Shown here: positions 1-8,694 of the stretch, one piece after another | Numbering within the stretch: the first letter of the stretch is position 1 | How the letters are laid out: each line of letters starts with the position of its first letter | Origin: Thermobacillus sp. ZCTH02-B1 | Lineage (GTDB): Bacteria; Bacillota; Bacilli; Paenibacillales; Paenibacillaceae | DNA: 49,734 nucleotides | Assembly: GCF_002159085.1 (NCBI RefSeq) | Contig: NZ_LZRU01000038.1 | Location: 1 to 49,734 of the forward strand | Reading direction: 5' to 3' | Made by a program: the position numbers and the translations under genes | Notes under the pieces: generated by a model | Seen by the model: only the letters and a program-made list of their open reading frames with translations | Told to the model about the DNA's origin: nothing | Databases searched by the model: none

Positions 1-2452
1 GCGTCGCCTGCGGCGGTTCGGCGGGCGCGCCGCCGGGTCTTCCGGCCCCGCCGCCGGAATTGCCCCCGGAATTGCCGGCATCGCCGCTTCTTGCGCCTTC
101 GTCCGCGTTCGGGCCGCCTGCGCCGCCTCCGCCCGTGCCGCCGGGCGCGTCCGATTCATCCGCATTCCCGGCGCCGCCGCCGGTCTCGGTCCCGGCCGGC
201 TCGGCGCCTCCGCCGAGACCGGCAGCATCTCCGGTTCCGCCTTCGACCGCGCCATTCTGCGCGCCGCCCGCTTCGGTGCCCGCGTCCCGCGCAGCGCTGC
301 CGTTCCCGCCGGCCGGCGTCCCGTTCCGCCCGTCGGTCCGCGCGCCGTCCGTCCGCCCGGCGGCCGGTTTCGGCGGCGTCACATCCTGCGCCGTGCCGCC
401 GCCCGGACGCCCCTCGTCCGCCGCCGGCTTCTGCGGCACATGGACGTTCCGCTTCGGCGTGCCCGTCAGCCCGATGTAGTAATCATACGCGTCGAAAATC
501 TTCCGCGCGATCGGCGCCGCTCCCCGGGCGCCGTATCCGCCTTCCGGCACGACGACGGCAACGGCCAGCTTCGGCTTGTCGGCGGGCGCGAACGCGATGA
601 ACACCGCATTCTCGACGATGCCGGCGCTCGTCTGCTGCTCGCTCGTCCCGGTCTTGCGCCGGAAATCGTACGGAAACCCGTCGAACCCCCGCACGTTCGA
701 GCGCATGCCGTCGATCACGACGTCCCAGTATTCATCCGGCAGGTCGATCGTGTTCAGCACTTCCGGCTCGAACGTCGCGACCGTCCGGCCGTCGGCGTCG
801 ACGATCCGCTCCACGAACTGCGGCTTCATCCGCTTGCCGCGGTTCGCCAGCGTCGCCGCGTACTGGGCGAGCTGGAGCGCCGTATAGCGGCCCTGCTGGC
901 CGAACGAGGCGTAAATCAACGCCGATTGCGGGCTGCCCTTTTCCGCCTCGTGGAAATAGTCGATGACGCCCTTCGATTCGCCCGGCAGCCCGCTCCCGGT
1001 CAATACGCCGAGGCCGAACTGCTTGACCCAGTTGTCCCAGATTTCGACGCCCTTCTTGCCGTCCCTGAGGTACAGCGCGTTGCCGATCATCTCCGCCATG
1101 AACGTGTTCGACGACTTCTGGATCGCGAGCGACGGCGTCAGCCGCCCGTACGCGTTCCGCTCGGCGTTGCGGACCGAGACGCGGTGACCTTCCCGGCCGA
1201 ACTGGAACACGCCGGTGTCGTAATAGACCGTCCGCGGCGTGATCAGCCCCTCCGCCAGCCCGATCAGCACCGTGAGCGGCTTCTGCGTCGAGCCGAGCGG
1301 CACGAGCGAGGACGGGTGCTTGTTCGCTTCCTCCTGCGAACCCCAATCCATATAGGCCTGCGAGATGGCGCCGTTCTTGTGATAGGCCTTCGTCGCCTCG
1401 TAATTGGACGGGCTGATCTGCCCGCCCATCCATACGTTCGGGTCGTAATCGGGCATGCTCGCCATCGCGACCACCTTGCCGGTGTCGACCTCCATTGCGA
1501 CCGCATAGCCGGCGCGGGCGTATTCCGCCCGGTCGCCGCTCGACGGAGGCGCGTTGCGCAGATACTCGAGATGATCGAGAATCGCCTGCTCCGTCGCGAG
1601 CTGCACGTCGCGATGGATCGTCAGATACAGGTCGCTGCCCTTCTGCGGCTTCGTGATGACCGGTTCGCCGATGATCTCGTCCAGGCTGTTCACCGGGTAA
1701 ATCTTGACCCCGTTCCGGCCCCGGAGCACGTCCTGGTACATCAGCTCGATGCCGTCCATCCCGACGTCCTCGTCGTTCAGATAATGCAGCGTCGGGTCGT
1801 TCGACTGCTTCTTCTTCTCGTAGAAATCCTTCGTCGCGGCGGACGTGACGGCCGAGTCGAAATTTTTCAGATAGCCGACGAGCTGCACCGCCACCGTATC
1901 CTTGTCGTAATGGCGGATCGTATCCTCCACGATGCTGATGTTCGGGAACTTTTCCCGGTTTTCCGAGAAGTACGCGATTTCCTGCTTCGTCAGGTTGTAT
2001 TTGATCAGCCGCGGCGTGTAAATGGTGTTCTGCCGGAAGTGGATGTCCATCCGCTCGATGATCTGCTCGACCGAGATCAGCTCGTTCGGATCGCCGTACG
2101 TTCGGAACACCTCATGGAGCTGCTCCGCGATCCGACGCGCCTCCGCTTCCTTGATCGAGCGCTCCATCGTGAAGTAGAGCGACTGCGTCGACACCGAATA
2201 CGCGATCGGCTTGCCGGTGGCGTCGTAGATGTTGCCGCGGATCGGCGGGATCTGCACGGTCCGGCTGCCGCTTTTCGTCCGCTCGGCCTGCAGCTCCGGT
2301 CCGCGCACGAACTGCAGGATCGCAAGCTGCACGATCAGCACGCTGAACAGGAGAAACGTGCAGAAGAAGAAGAGGTTGAGCCGGAACGAGAAATGCCGTC
2401 GATTCGCAATCAGGCGCCGTTGTTCTTCCTCCGTTCGCTGTTCGTTTGCCAC
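1..2452 (-). CDS. Penicillin-binding protein 2 (class B PBP transpeptidase), 3' end off the window
   Basis: Class B penicillin-binding protein; the family cross-links septal or side-wall peptidoglycan outside the membrane. The frame starts at GTG 2452 behind an AAAGGGGG ribosome site and runs off the left edge, giving 817 visible codons. After a short cytoplasmic N-terminus there is one membrane anchor (about residues 23-48), then a dimerisation domain. The three transpeptidase motifs are present: S388-T-Q-K, S447-S-N and K600-T-G. From about residue 672 to the edge the protein is a Gly/Ala/Pro/Asp-rich, probably disordered tail of more than 140 residues, far longer than usual for the family. 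Length and motif spacing fit the PBP2/PbpA (elongasome) branch better than PBP3, but I cannot separate them by eye. The stop codon is not in the window. Confidence 0.93.
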   Translation of the reverse strand, partial: MANEQRTEEEQRRLIANRRHFSFRLNLFFFCTFLLFSVLIVQLAILQFVRGPELQAERTKSGSRTVQIPPIRGNIYDATGKPIAYSVSTQSLYFTMERSIKEAEARRIAEQLHEVFRTYGDPNELISVEQIIERMDIHFRQNTIYTPRLIKYNLTKQEIAYFSENREKFPNISIVEDTIRHYDKDTVAVQLVGYLKNFDSAVTSAATKDFYEKKKQSNDPTLHYLNDEDVGMDGIELMYQDVLRGRNGVKIYPVNSLDEIIGEPVITKPQKGSDLYLTIHRDVQLATEQAILDHLEYLRNAPPSSGDRAEYARAGYAVAMEVDTGKVVAMASMPDYDPNVWMGGQISPSNYEATKAYHKNGAISQAYMDWGSQEEANKHPSSLVPLGSTQKPLTVLIGLAEGLITPRTVYYDTGVFQFGREGHRVSVRNAERNAYGRLTPSLAIQKSSNTFMAEMIGNALYLRDGKKGVEIWDNWVKQFGLGVLTGSGLPGESKGVIDYFHEAEKGSPQSALIYASFGQQGRYTALQLAQYAATLANRGKRMKPQFVERIVDADGRTVATFEPEVLNTIDLPDEYWDVVIDGMRSNVRGFDGFPYDFRRKTGTSEQQTSAGIVENAVFIAFAPADKPKLAVAVVVPEGGYGARGAAPIARKIFDAYDYYIGLTGTPKRNVHVPQKPAADEGRPGGGTAQDVTPPKPAAGRTDGARTDGRNGTPAGGNGSAARDAGTEAGGAQNGAVEGGTGDAAGLGGGAEPAGTETGGGAGNADESDAPGGTGGGGAGGPNADEGARSGDAGNSGGNSGGGAGRPGGAPAEPPQAT

Positions 2453-2642
2453 GACCGCATCCCCCTTTCCGCATCCCAGTCAAAAATTCCGCCGCCGCAC
2501 GCGACCGCACTCCCGCCGTCCGCCGAGACTCCCGGATGAAGGGGCGTTGTAAGGCCTGCGGATGATGCCGGCGTCGGGAACCGGCGCCGCTTCGGGAACC
2601 GGAACCGAACGGGCGGCGGAGCCGGCGGCTTCGCTTCGGCGG

Positions 2643-2680
2643 AAACAACAAGAGGTGCCATGCCGGATTCGGCGCACCTC
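2643..2680 (-). terminator. Terminator after the small membrane protein gene
   Basis: On the minus strand GAGGTGC pairs with GCACCTC, with an inner GCCG/CGGC extension, followed by TTGTTGTTT. It separates the gene at 2789-3262 from the PBP gene. The rest of 2453-2788 shows only GC-rich non-coding sequence and the PBP ribosome site; I saw no convincing promoter. Confidence 0.55.
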
Positions 2681-2788
2681 GTTGCAAGCTTTGCCCCGGG
2701 CGGCACGGGAAACGAGCGGAGCGCAAGCCGCTGCCGCTCCGCAGACGGATCCGCCCGGCCGCGTCATGCTTTCCGCTTCCGAATCGGA

Positions 2789-3262
2789 TCAGCTCCCGGA
2801 TTTCGCCCGGTCGATGAACGACCCGATCGTCTCGTCCACCTTGACGCGGCCGAGCGGCGCGCCGAGATAGGAGACGTGCACCTCCGCCTCTCCGATTCTG
2901 CCCGTGATGACGAGGCTCGCGCTCTTCACCGTGAACGAGCCGTCCTCGCCGGCCGTATAGACCGCTTCCGACGCTTCCCCGGCCATCGCTTCCAGCACTT
3001 CGCGCGTCAGCGTCGCCACGGCCTTCTCCCGGATCTGCCCGCCGAGCTCCTTCAGCCTGTCGACGCGCAGATCTTCCAGCGAATAGCCGCTGTAGAGCAG
3101 CATGCCGATCACGATGACGGCGACGAGCAGCCACTTCACGACGGTCTTGACAACCTTGACGACGAGCAGCACCACGACCAGCGCAATGGCCAGCACGTAC
3201 CAGCGCTCGGTCAGGAATTGTTTCCATGTCTCCAGGTCCGCCCGGAACAGTTCGTCCAGCAT
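2789..3262 (-). CDS. Small membrane protein of unknown function
   Basis: A 157-residue protein I do not recognise. Residues about 20-60 are two closely spaced hydrophobic helices (rich in V, L, I) with a Lys pair between them; the C-terminal ~95 residues are polar and could form a folded beta-rich domain (VYTAGEDGSF, EVHVSYLG). The ATG at 3262 was chosen because it follows AAAGGGGGTG at good spacing, although the frame stays open 26 codons further upstream. It has its own sigma-A-like promoter (3461-3490) and a terminator, so it looks monocistronic. It lies just upstream of the PBP gene on the same strand, which hints at the cell envelope but does not prove it. Confidence 0.7.
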   Translation of the reverse strand: MLDELFRADLETWKQFLTERWYVLAIALVVVLLVVKVVKTVVKWLLVAVIVIGMLLYSGYSLEDLRVDRLKELGGQIREKAVATLTREVLEAMAGEASEAVYTAGEDGSFTVKSASLVITGRIGEAEVHVSYLGAPLGRVKVDETIGSFIDRAKSGS

Positions 3263-3460
3263 CGCAGCACCCCCTTTATCGGGCTGACGACGAAAAACGA
3301 CGGAAGGTTCAATCAAGCGGGCCTCTTCGCGCACCCGCATGCGTGCCGACGGATTGTCCCGTGAATCCCGGTCACCCCGCCGGCACGGACAACCCCCGCC
3401 ACGTCCGGCCGGCGTTCATGCGATCGGAACGCGCATTCCGCTGCCTATCACGCTTTTTCC

Positions 3461-3490
3461 ATTATAGCGCAGGCGCCGGCGGGCGTCCAA
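3461..3490 (-). promoter_or_regulatory. Sigma-A promoter for the 2789-3262 gene
   Basis: On the minus strand TTGGAC (3490-3485), an 18-bp spacer and a perfect TATAAT (3466-3461). The transcript would begin near 3454 and have a ~190-nt leader. The remaining bases of the 3263-3645 gap hold no further gene that I can support. Confidence 0.6.
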
Positions 3491-3645
3491 GCGGGCGATC
3501 CCCGGCCGTTCCGGCCGCCGCCGCGGGCCTCCTGCCGCGGTGAAGCCGAGCCCGCCGCCGCGCCGGGAGCGGGGACAACCAGACATAACCCGTCCGCGCC
3601 GGGCGTATGATCTGAAGGAACCCCGGAGCCCCAAGGAAACGGAGC

Positions 3646-4950
3646 GTGAACGCATTGAAAACCGCCTTCTGGCTTTATCTGTTTTCCTTCATCGCCATCT
3701 TCGATCTGCACGCGCAGTATCCGATCCTGACCCCGTTCGCCGTGTCGCTCGGCGCCGCTCCGTCCTTCATCGGCCTGATGATGGGGCTGTATTCGATCAC
3801 CCACCTGCCCGGCAACATGATCGCGGGCTGGAGCGTCGACCGGTTCGGCAGCCGGATCTTCATCGTCCTGAGCCTGATGTCGGCCGGTTTCATCCTGCTG
3901 CTCCAGTCCCGGGTCGACGATCCCTGGCAGCTCCTGGTCCTTCGCTCGATCAGCGGCTTCGTCCTCGCCTTCCTGTCCCCGGCGTGCATGGCGCTGCTGG
4001 CCCGGATCACCGTGGACCGCTTCGTGCTGGGCAAGCTCATGGCCGGCAACGGGCTCGTGCATACGCTCGCCTCCGTCGCCTCCCCGGCCGCCGGCGCGCT
4101 GCTTGTCGCGCGGCTCGGCTTTGAGATGTCCTTTCTCGCGCTCGGCTGGCTGCTGATCGGCACGTCGATTTGCGCCCTCCTGTTCATCCGCGACATCCCG
4201 CCGCCCGCGCCGCCGTTTCCGAAAGCCCGTCCGTCCGGCGAACCGCCGGCCAGGGCCGGGGAGCCCCCCTCCGGCATGCCGCCGGCCGGAACGGGACCAA
4301 CGCCGGCGTCCGGCATGGCGATGCCGGTTTCCGCCGCCGCGATCCCGGAGGCGCACGCCGGAGCGGCACCCTCCCGGATCACCGGCCCGGCGGACGACCA
4401 TCCGCCGCTTCCCTGGCCGGCCTATGTGCTGCCGGTCGCGATGTCCTGCGCGCAGGGCATCCTGTCGTTCGAACTGCCGATGCTCTCGCTGCACGGCCAC
4501 GGCATCATGCAGACCGGCCTGCTGTTTTCCGTTCTCAGCCTCGGCTCCCTCGTGACGCTCGGCATGTTGTTCCTGAATCGGTATTCCCCGCTCCGGCGGA
4601 CGATGTCGGGGTCGCTCGCGCTGGCCATGGCCTATTTCGCCGCCGCCCTCGGCGGGCTGGTGCCGCTGCCCGCGCTGCTGTTCATCATCGGCATGGCGAA
4701 GGGCGTCATCTATCCGGCGCTCAACACGCTGCTCATCGAGCTTACGGGAAACGCGAAATACGGCCGCACCTTCTCCGTGCTGTCGATCGCCTACTCCGTC
4801 GGCGCATTTCTGGGTCCGCTGACGGCCGGTTACATCCGCGATACGGTTTCCCCCTATTTCGTCGCGTTCCTGGTGCTCATGACCGGCGCGATGCTGCTTC
4901 CGTTCGCCGGATCGCACCGGCCGAACGCCGCCTCCCCCCGCATTGGCTGA
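3646..4950 (+). CDS. MFS transporter
   Basis: Major facilitator superfamily permease of 434 residues, inner membrane. Two six-helix halves are visible, with an MFS motif-A-like GWSVDRFGSR at residues 61-70 between helices 2 and 3. The central cytoplasmic loop (about 184-258) is unusually long and rich in Pro, Ala and Gly. The substrate cannot be read from sequence; the overall look is that of drug or sugar efflux MFS proteins. Start GTG 3646 follows AAGGAAACGGAGC; a TTG three codons later is an alternative. It stands alone between non-coding DNA and the TOPRIM gene, which has its own promoter. Confidence 0.88.
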   Translation: MNALKTAFWLYLFSFIAIFDLHAQYPILTPFAVSLGAAPSFIGLMMGLYSITHLPGNMIAGWSVDRFGSRIFIVLSLMSAGFILLLQSRVDDPWQLLVLRSISGFVLAFLSPACMALLARITVDRFVLGKLMAGNGLVHTLASVASPAAGALLVARLGFEMSFLALGWLLIGTSICALLFIRDIPPPAPPFPKARPSGEPPARAGEPPSGMPPAGTGPTPASGMAMPVSAAAIPEAHAGAAPSRITGPADDHPPLPWPAYVLPVAMSCAQGILSFELPMLSLHGHGIMQTGLLFSVLSLGSLVTLGMLFLNRYSPLRRTMSGSLALAMAYFAAALGGLVPLPALLFIIGMAKGVIYPALNTLLIELTGNAKYGRTFSVLSIAYSVGAFLGPLTAGYIRDTVSPYFVAFLVLMTGAMLLPFAGSHRPNAASPRIG

Positions 4951-4958
4951 ATCCGGAA

Positions 4959-4987
4959 TTCGACTTTTCCGGGGAAATCGGTACAAT
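4959..4987 (+). promoter_or_regulatory. Sigma-A promoter for the TOPRIM gene
   Basis: TTCGAC (4959-4964), 17-bp spacer, TACAAT (4982-4987). It sits immediately after the MFS stop codon and 32 bases before the GTG at 5020. Confidence 0.6.
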
Positions 4988-5019
4988 GGGAGTCAACAGA
5001 ATCTTGCGGGGGATGCCGA

Positions 5020-5391
5020 GTGGACATCGTCATCATCGTGGAAGGCAAAAACGACCGCGCGAGGCTCCGGCGGCTGCTCTCCGGCGAGGTTGACATCCTG
5101 TGCACCTTCGGAACGCCGGGTCCGGAGCAGATCGACCAGCTGATCCGGCAGGTCGGCAATCGGGAGCTGTACATTTTCACGGACAACGATGCTTCCGGCA
5201 GGCGCATCCGCGGCATCCTGCGGGACGCTTTTCCCGACGCCGGGCACATTTACACGCGCAAGGGCTACCCCGGCGTCGAAAACACGCCGGACGAATATCT
5301 GATCCAGCAACTCGAAAAAGCCGGGCTCGAGGACTACATCATCCGCCCGGAGGACGACGAGCTCACCCGGATCTTGCGAAATTCCCCATGA
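5020..5391 (+). CDS. Small stand-alone TOPRIM domain protein
   Basis: A 123-residue protein that is essentially one TOPRIM domain. The catalytic Glu is at residue 8 (VEGKNDR) and the D-x-D pair at 55-57 (FTDNDASGRR). Stand-alone TOPRIM proteins include RNase M5 and OLD-like or DnaG-type fragments. RNase M5 matures 5S rRNA and has the same N-terminal VEGKxD pattern, but this protein is shorter and lacks its C-terminal part, so I leave it as a nucleic-acid phosphotransfer or hydrolysis protein of unknown substrate. Start GTG 5020 follows GCGGGGGA. It has its own promoter. Confidence 0.82.
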   Translation: MDIVIIVEGKNDRARLRRLLSGEVDILCTFGTPGPEQIDQLIRQVGNRELYIFTDNDASGRRIRGILRDAFPDAGHIYTRKGYPGVENTPDEYLIQQLEKAGLEDYIIRPEDDELTRILRNSP

Positions 5392-5469
5392 GGCTCCCGG
5401 TTCCCCGCGGCGAACGAGCCTGCGGGCCGGCCGGTACGGCCCTGATGCCCTGTTCCGTCCAACCGCCCG

Positions 5470-6393
5470 TCACGTGACGAGCGCGATGACGATCGTGACG
5501 GTGAAGACGCTGAGCAGCGTCGAGAAAAAGACGGCCTGGGAAGAGAATTCCTTCTCGTTGTCGAACTCGACCGCGAGCAGCACGCTGCTGAGCGAGGACG
5601 GCACGGCGGAAGAGACGATCAGCGCCGCGGCGGTCAGTCCGTCGAAGCCCATGAGCAGCGTGAGCCCCCATGCCAGCACCGGTCCGACGGCGAGACGGAG
5701 CAGCGCGGACAGCCCCACGTCAACGGCCGTCTCGCGTTCGATGCGCCACGACATGCTGCCGAGCTGCACGCCGAGCGTGAGCAGCGCCGTGCCGATGAAT
5801 GCGTTCGCAAGATAACCGATCGGTACCTCCAGCGCCTGCGGAATCGGCACCCCGAAGGCGCGCAATAGCAGCGCGAGCGGGATGACGTAAATGACAGGCA
5901 GCGAGAGGACGACCCTTCCGATCCGGCGCAGGTCCGCCTTGTGCGCGTTGACCGCGTACACGCCGTAGGTATTGGGCACGAGGCTCTGGATCATCGAGAT
6001 CAGCACCTGGACGGACAGCGTGTACGGATTGCCGGCGAACACGAGCTGGTTGAGCGGGATGCCGTAGTTCGCGCTGTTGTAGAACATGACGCTGTTGCGC
6101 AGCGCCGCCCTCCTGGCGGGAGACGCCTTGCGGACGCGGCACACGAGGTCGGAAATCCAGTATTGCATCGCCATGAACAGAAGCCCGAACAACACGATCC
6201 TGCCGAACATGGCCGCCGAAATCTCCGTCTCGTACAGCATCCGGAACATGATCGCGGGCGAGAAGACATAGAAGTTCAGCTTCGACAGCGTGCGGATATC
6301 CAAGGAAAAAACCCGCTGCATGATGACGCCGGCGGCGATCATCGCGGACAGCGGGATCACGTTGTTCGTCAGAATCTGGAGCAGGATGGTCAT
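5470..6393 (-). CDS. AEC family (auxin efflux carrier-like) transporter
   Basis: A 307-residue membrane protein of the AEC/malonate-permease family, with about ten hydrophobic segments, a FSPAIMFRML motif in the first third and the SSAVPSS motif near the C-terminus that is typical of AEC proteins. Bacterial members export or exchange organic acids or amino acids; the substrate is not predictable. The frame is open for another 29 codons upstream, but that extension is Arg/Gly-rich and the hydrophobic protein begins at ATG 6393. It ends 87 bases from the sco1-like gene on the same strand, so co-transcription with the oxidase-assembly genes is possible. Confidence 0.85.
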   Translation of the reverse strand: MTILLQILTNNVIPLSAMIAAGVIMQRVFSLDIRTLSKLNFYVFSPAIMFRMLYETEISAAMFGRIVLFGLLFMAMQYWISDLVCRVRKASPARRAALRNSVMFYNSANYGIPLNQLVFAGNPYTLSVQVLISMIQSLVPNTYGVYAVNAHKADLRRIGRVVLSLPVIYVIPLALLLRAFGVPIPQALEVPIGYLANAFIGTALLTLGVQLGSMSWRIERETAVDVGLSALLRLAVGPVLAWGLTLLMGFDGLTAAALIVSSAVPSSLSSVLLAVEFDNEKEFSSQAVFFSTLLSVFTVTIVIALVT

Positions 6394-6480
6394 CGCGTCA
6401 TCGTCTCCCGTGCTGCGGGCGTCCGTACGGCGGACCGGCCCAAGGACCGGCCCAAGGCCGCCTGCGCCGGTCCGGCGCAA

Positions 6481-7095
6481 TCAGAGCAACTTGAGAATAT
6501 CCTTGACGACCGCTTCGGGATCCAGGGGCCGGTCTTCCCTGCCGCCGTCGATGTACTTGCGCAGCCGCCCCGCCTGATCCACGAGCGCAATGATGTTCGC
6601 ATGCACGATGTGGTCGGGATCGGGATTGATGACCATGAGGCCGAAGCTTTTCCCGATCGCGGCGACTTTTTCCGCTTCGCCCCGCAGGAAATGCCAGCCG
6701 GACCGGTCGGCCTTGTATCCGTCGGCAAAGCGCTCCAGCACTTCCGGCGTGTCGCGGTACGGGTCGACCGAGATCCAGAAGAACTCCACCTTGCTTCCGA
6801 AGACGCCCCTCTTTTTCAACTCATTCTGCACGTCCACCATGTCGCGCGTCGTGATCGGACAGACGTCGGGACAGGTCGCAAAGAAGAAGTACACGAGCCT
6901 GACCTTGCCGTCGGAATCGGAGAAGGCGTGCGGCTCGCCGTCCAGATCCGTCAGGGTGAAGTCCGGTATCGACTCCTTGAGGACCGGCAGCTTTCCGCCG
7001 CCCAGGTCCAGTCGGGTGTACAGCAGATAGCCGGCCATCAGCAGCACGAGCGCGCCGACGGCGATCGCGAACCGATAGCGTTTGACGAAGGCCAC
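6481..7095 (-). CDS. SCO1/SenC family copper chaperone
   Basis: Membrane-anchored thioredoxin-fold protein of 204 residues that in this family delivers copper to, or reduces, the Cu(A) site of cytochrome c oxidase on the outer face of the membrane. Residues 9-27 form the N-terminal anchor. The copper ligands are all present: C75-P-D-V-C79 and H165. It lies 24 bases downstream of ctaB on the same strand, which supports a role in haem-copper oxidase assembly. The rest of the cta operon is not in the window. Confidence 0.93.
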   Translation of the reverse strand: MAFVKRYRFAIAVGALVLLMAGYLLYTRLDLGGGKLPVLKESIPDFTLTDLDGEPHAFSDSDGKVRLVYFFFATCPDVCPITTRDMVDVQNELKKRGVFGSKVEFFWISVDPYRDTPEVLERFADGYKADRSGWHFLRGEAEKVAAIGKSFGLMVINPDPDHIVHANIIALVDQAGRLRKYIDGGREDRPLDPEAVVKDILKLL

Positions 7096-7119
7096 GATTT
7101 ACGCCTCCTTCCGGTTGCT

Positions 7120-7992
7120 TCAGGGCAGCCAGGCGCCGTCCCCCTGCGTGTTGACGACCATGACGAGGAAGACGACCATGAGATAATTGACCGAGAGCAT
7201 GAAATTCTGCTTCGCCCACCTGACATCGTCCTTCGCCCGAACCCCCGCAATCGTGTGCCAGCTCCAGACGAGCCCGAACGCGACGGACACGACGAGGAAT
7301 ACGAGGCCCGCGTAACCCATCGCGTACAGCAGGATGCAGGCCGGCACGAGCAGCACGACATACGGGATCATCTGCCATTTCGTCCGCTTCACGCCCTTCA
7401 CGACGGGCAGCAGCGGAAAGCCGGCGGCCCGGTATTCCTCGACGCGGCGGATGCCGAGCGACCAGAAATGGGGCGGCTGCCACAGGAAGAGCAGCGCGAA
7501 CAGAAGCCAGGCTCCCGCATCGATTTCTTCGGTCACGGCGCAATAGCCGATGACGGGCGGCATCGCGCCCGATATGCCGCCGATCGACGTGCTCCAGGTC
7601 GAGTGGCGTTTGAGCCAGAGCGTGTAGACGACGATGTACACGAATACGCCAAGCAGGCCGAGCCAGCCGCACAGCGGATTGACCAGCAGGAACAGGATCG
7701 ACAGGCCGAGCACGCCGAGGATGATGCCGCAAGCGAGCACGAGCCGCGGCGATACGCGTCCCGCCGGCAGCGGCCGGTTCCGCGTGCGCTCCATCCGGGC
7801 GTCCAGGTCGCGGTCGAGATAGTTGTTGAGGACGCAGGACGACGCGATCGTCAGCGTCGTGCCGAGCAGCGTCCAGAACAGGAGCGGCCAGTCGATCACC
7901 CATTTCGACGCCACCCAGAAACCACCGAACGTGGCAATCAGGTTGAGCCTTATGATTCCGGGCTTTGTCAAATTGATCAGATCTTTCAGCAC
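7120..7992 (-). CDS. ctaB: Protohaem IX farnesyltransferase (haem O synthase)
   Basis: UbiA-superfamily membrane prenyltransferase of 290 residues that converts haem B to haem O using farnesyl diphosphate. The N-x3-D-x3-D diphosphate/Mg site lies at about N56-D60-D64 (NNYLDRDLD), with the RTRNRPL segment that follows it in the family. I place the start at GTG 7992, preceded by GGGAGG at good spacing. The frame is open to TTG 8091, but that codon is the -35 box of the promoter. The gene is followed closely by the sco1-like gene. ctaA, its usual partner, is not nearby. Confidence 0.95.
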   Translation of the reverse strand: MLKDLINLTKPGIIRLNLIATFGGFWVASKWVIDWPLLFWTLLGTTLTIASSCVLNNYLDRDLDARMERTRNRPLPAGRVSPRLVLACGIILGVLGLSILFLLVNPLCGWLGLLGVFVYIVVYTLWLKRHSTWSTSIGGISGAMPPVIGYCAVTEEIDAGAWLLFALLFLWQPPHFWSLGIRRVEEYRAAGFPLLPVVKGVKRTKWQMIPYVVLLVPACILLYAMGYAGLVFLVVSVAFGLVWSWHTIAGVRAKDDVRWAKQNFMLSVNYLMVVFLVMVVNTQGDGAWLP

Positions 7993-8061
7993 GGCGGGCC
8001 TCCCGAATTCCGTTGCCGGTGTCGAAGTCCTGAACGTACCCGGCCCATGGAATCGTAACCT

Positions 8062-8091
8062 ATCATACCGTAAATATTCGTCCGTTGACAA
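8062..8091 (-). promoter_or_regulatory. Sigma-A promoter of ctaB
   Basis: Minus-strand TTGTCA (8091-8086), 18-bp spacer, TATGAT (8067-8062). It gives a leader of about 60 nt before GTG 7992 and shows that the upstream extension of the reading frame is not translated. Confidence 0.75.
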
Positions 8092-8232
8092 TCATCGCAC
8101 CCGCGGGTTCAACAATTTGACACTTTCTCGGCGCTTTCGCGGAAGCGGCCGGAACACTTGGGCTTTCGCCCTCATAGGATATTGCAGCATTCGCCCATGC
8201 GAAGGTAATCTGAACGGTGGAAGGAAGTGATG

Positions 8233-8667
8233 ATGAACCGGATGGCCGTCATCAAAGCCAACTCCGAGGACATCAAGCTGCTCGCTCGCCTGATGCGCGC
8301 GGAAGCCGAAGGCGAGGGCGAACTCGGCATGCTGATGGTCGGCAACGTCGGGGTGAACCGCGTCCGGGGCAATTGTCTCGATTTCAAAAACATCCGCACG
8401 ATCCCGCAGATGGTGTTCCAGCGCCCGGGCGGTTTCGAGGCGACGACAAAGGGCTATTTCTACCAGAGGGCGCGCGAGAGCGAAATCCGGCTCGCCCAGC
8501 GCGTCGTGAACGGCGAACGGCAGCATCCCGCGACGTACGCGCTCTGGTTTTTCCGTCCGACGGGTCAGTGCCCTCCCACCTGGTGGAACCAGACGCACAG
8601 CGGACGGTTCAAAAACCACTGTTTCTATGCGCCGTCGGGCGACGACTGCCCCGGCGTCTATCGCTGA
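8233..8667 (+). CDS. cwlJ: Spore cortex-lytic cell wall hydrolase CwlJ
   Basis: SleB/CwlJ-family hydrolase. In Bacillus CwlJ is kept at the spore coat/cortex border by GerQ, is activated by Ca-dipicolinate and degrades cortex peptidoglycan during germination. The whole length matches the family: RAEAEGEG near the start with the catalytic Glu, MLMVGNVGVNR, GYFYQRARESE and the C-terminal CPPTWWNQ and HCFY segments. Like B. subtilis CwlJ it has no signal peptide. SD AAGGAAGTG suits ATG 8233; alignment with the family also allows ATG 8242 (MAVIKANSED), so the first three residues are uncertain. gerQ follows 27 bases later, the same order as in Bacillus. Confidence 0.96.
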   Translation: MNRMAVIKANSEDIKLLARLMRAEAEGEGELGMLMVGNVGVNRVRGNCLDFKNIRTIPQMVFQRPGGFEATTKGYFYQRARESEIRLAQRVVNGERQHPATYALWFFRPTGQCPPTWWNQTHSGRFKNHCFYAPSGDDCPGVYR

Positions 8668-8694
8668 ATACACGAAGGAGGAATCCGGATCGAC

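Noticed and set aside
7993..8091. Longer N-terminus of CtaB starting at TTG 8091
   Set aside because: The stretch contains the -35 and -10 boxes and the protein family starts at the later GTG with a proper ribosome site.
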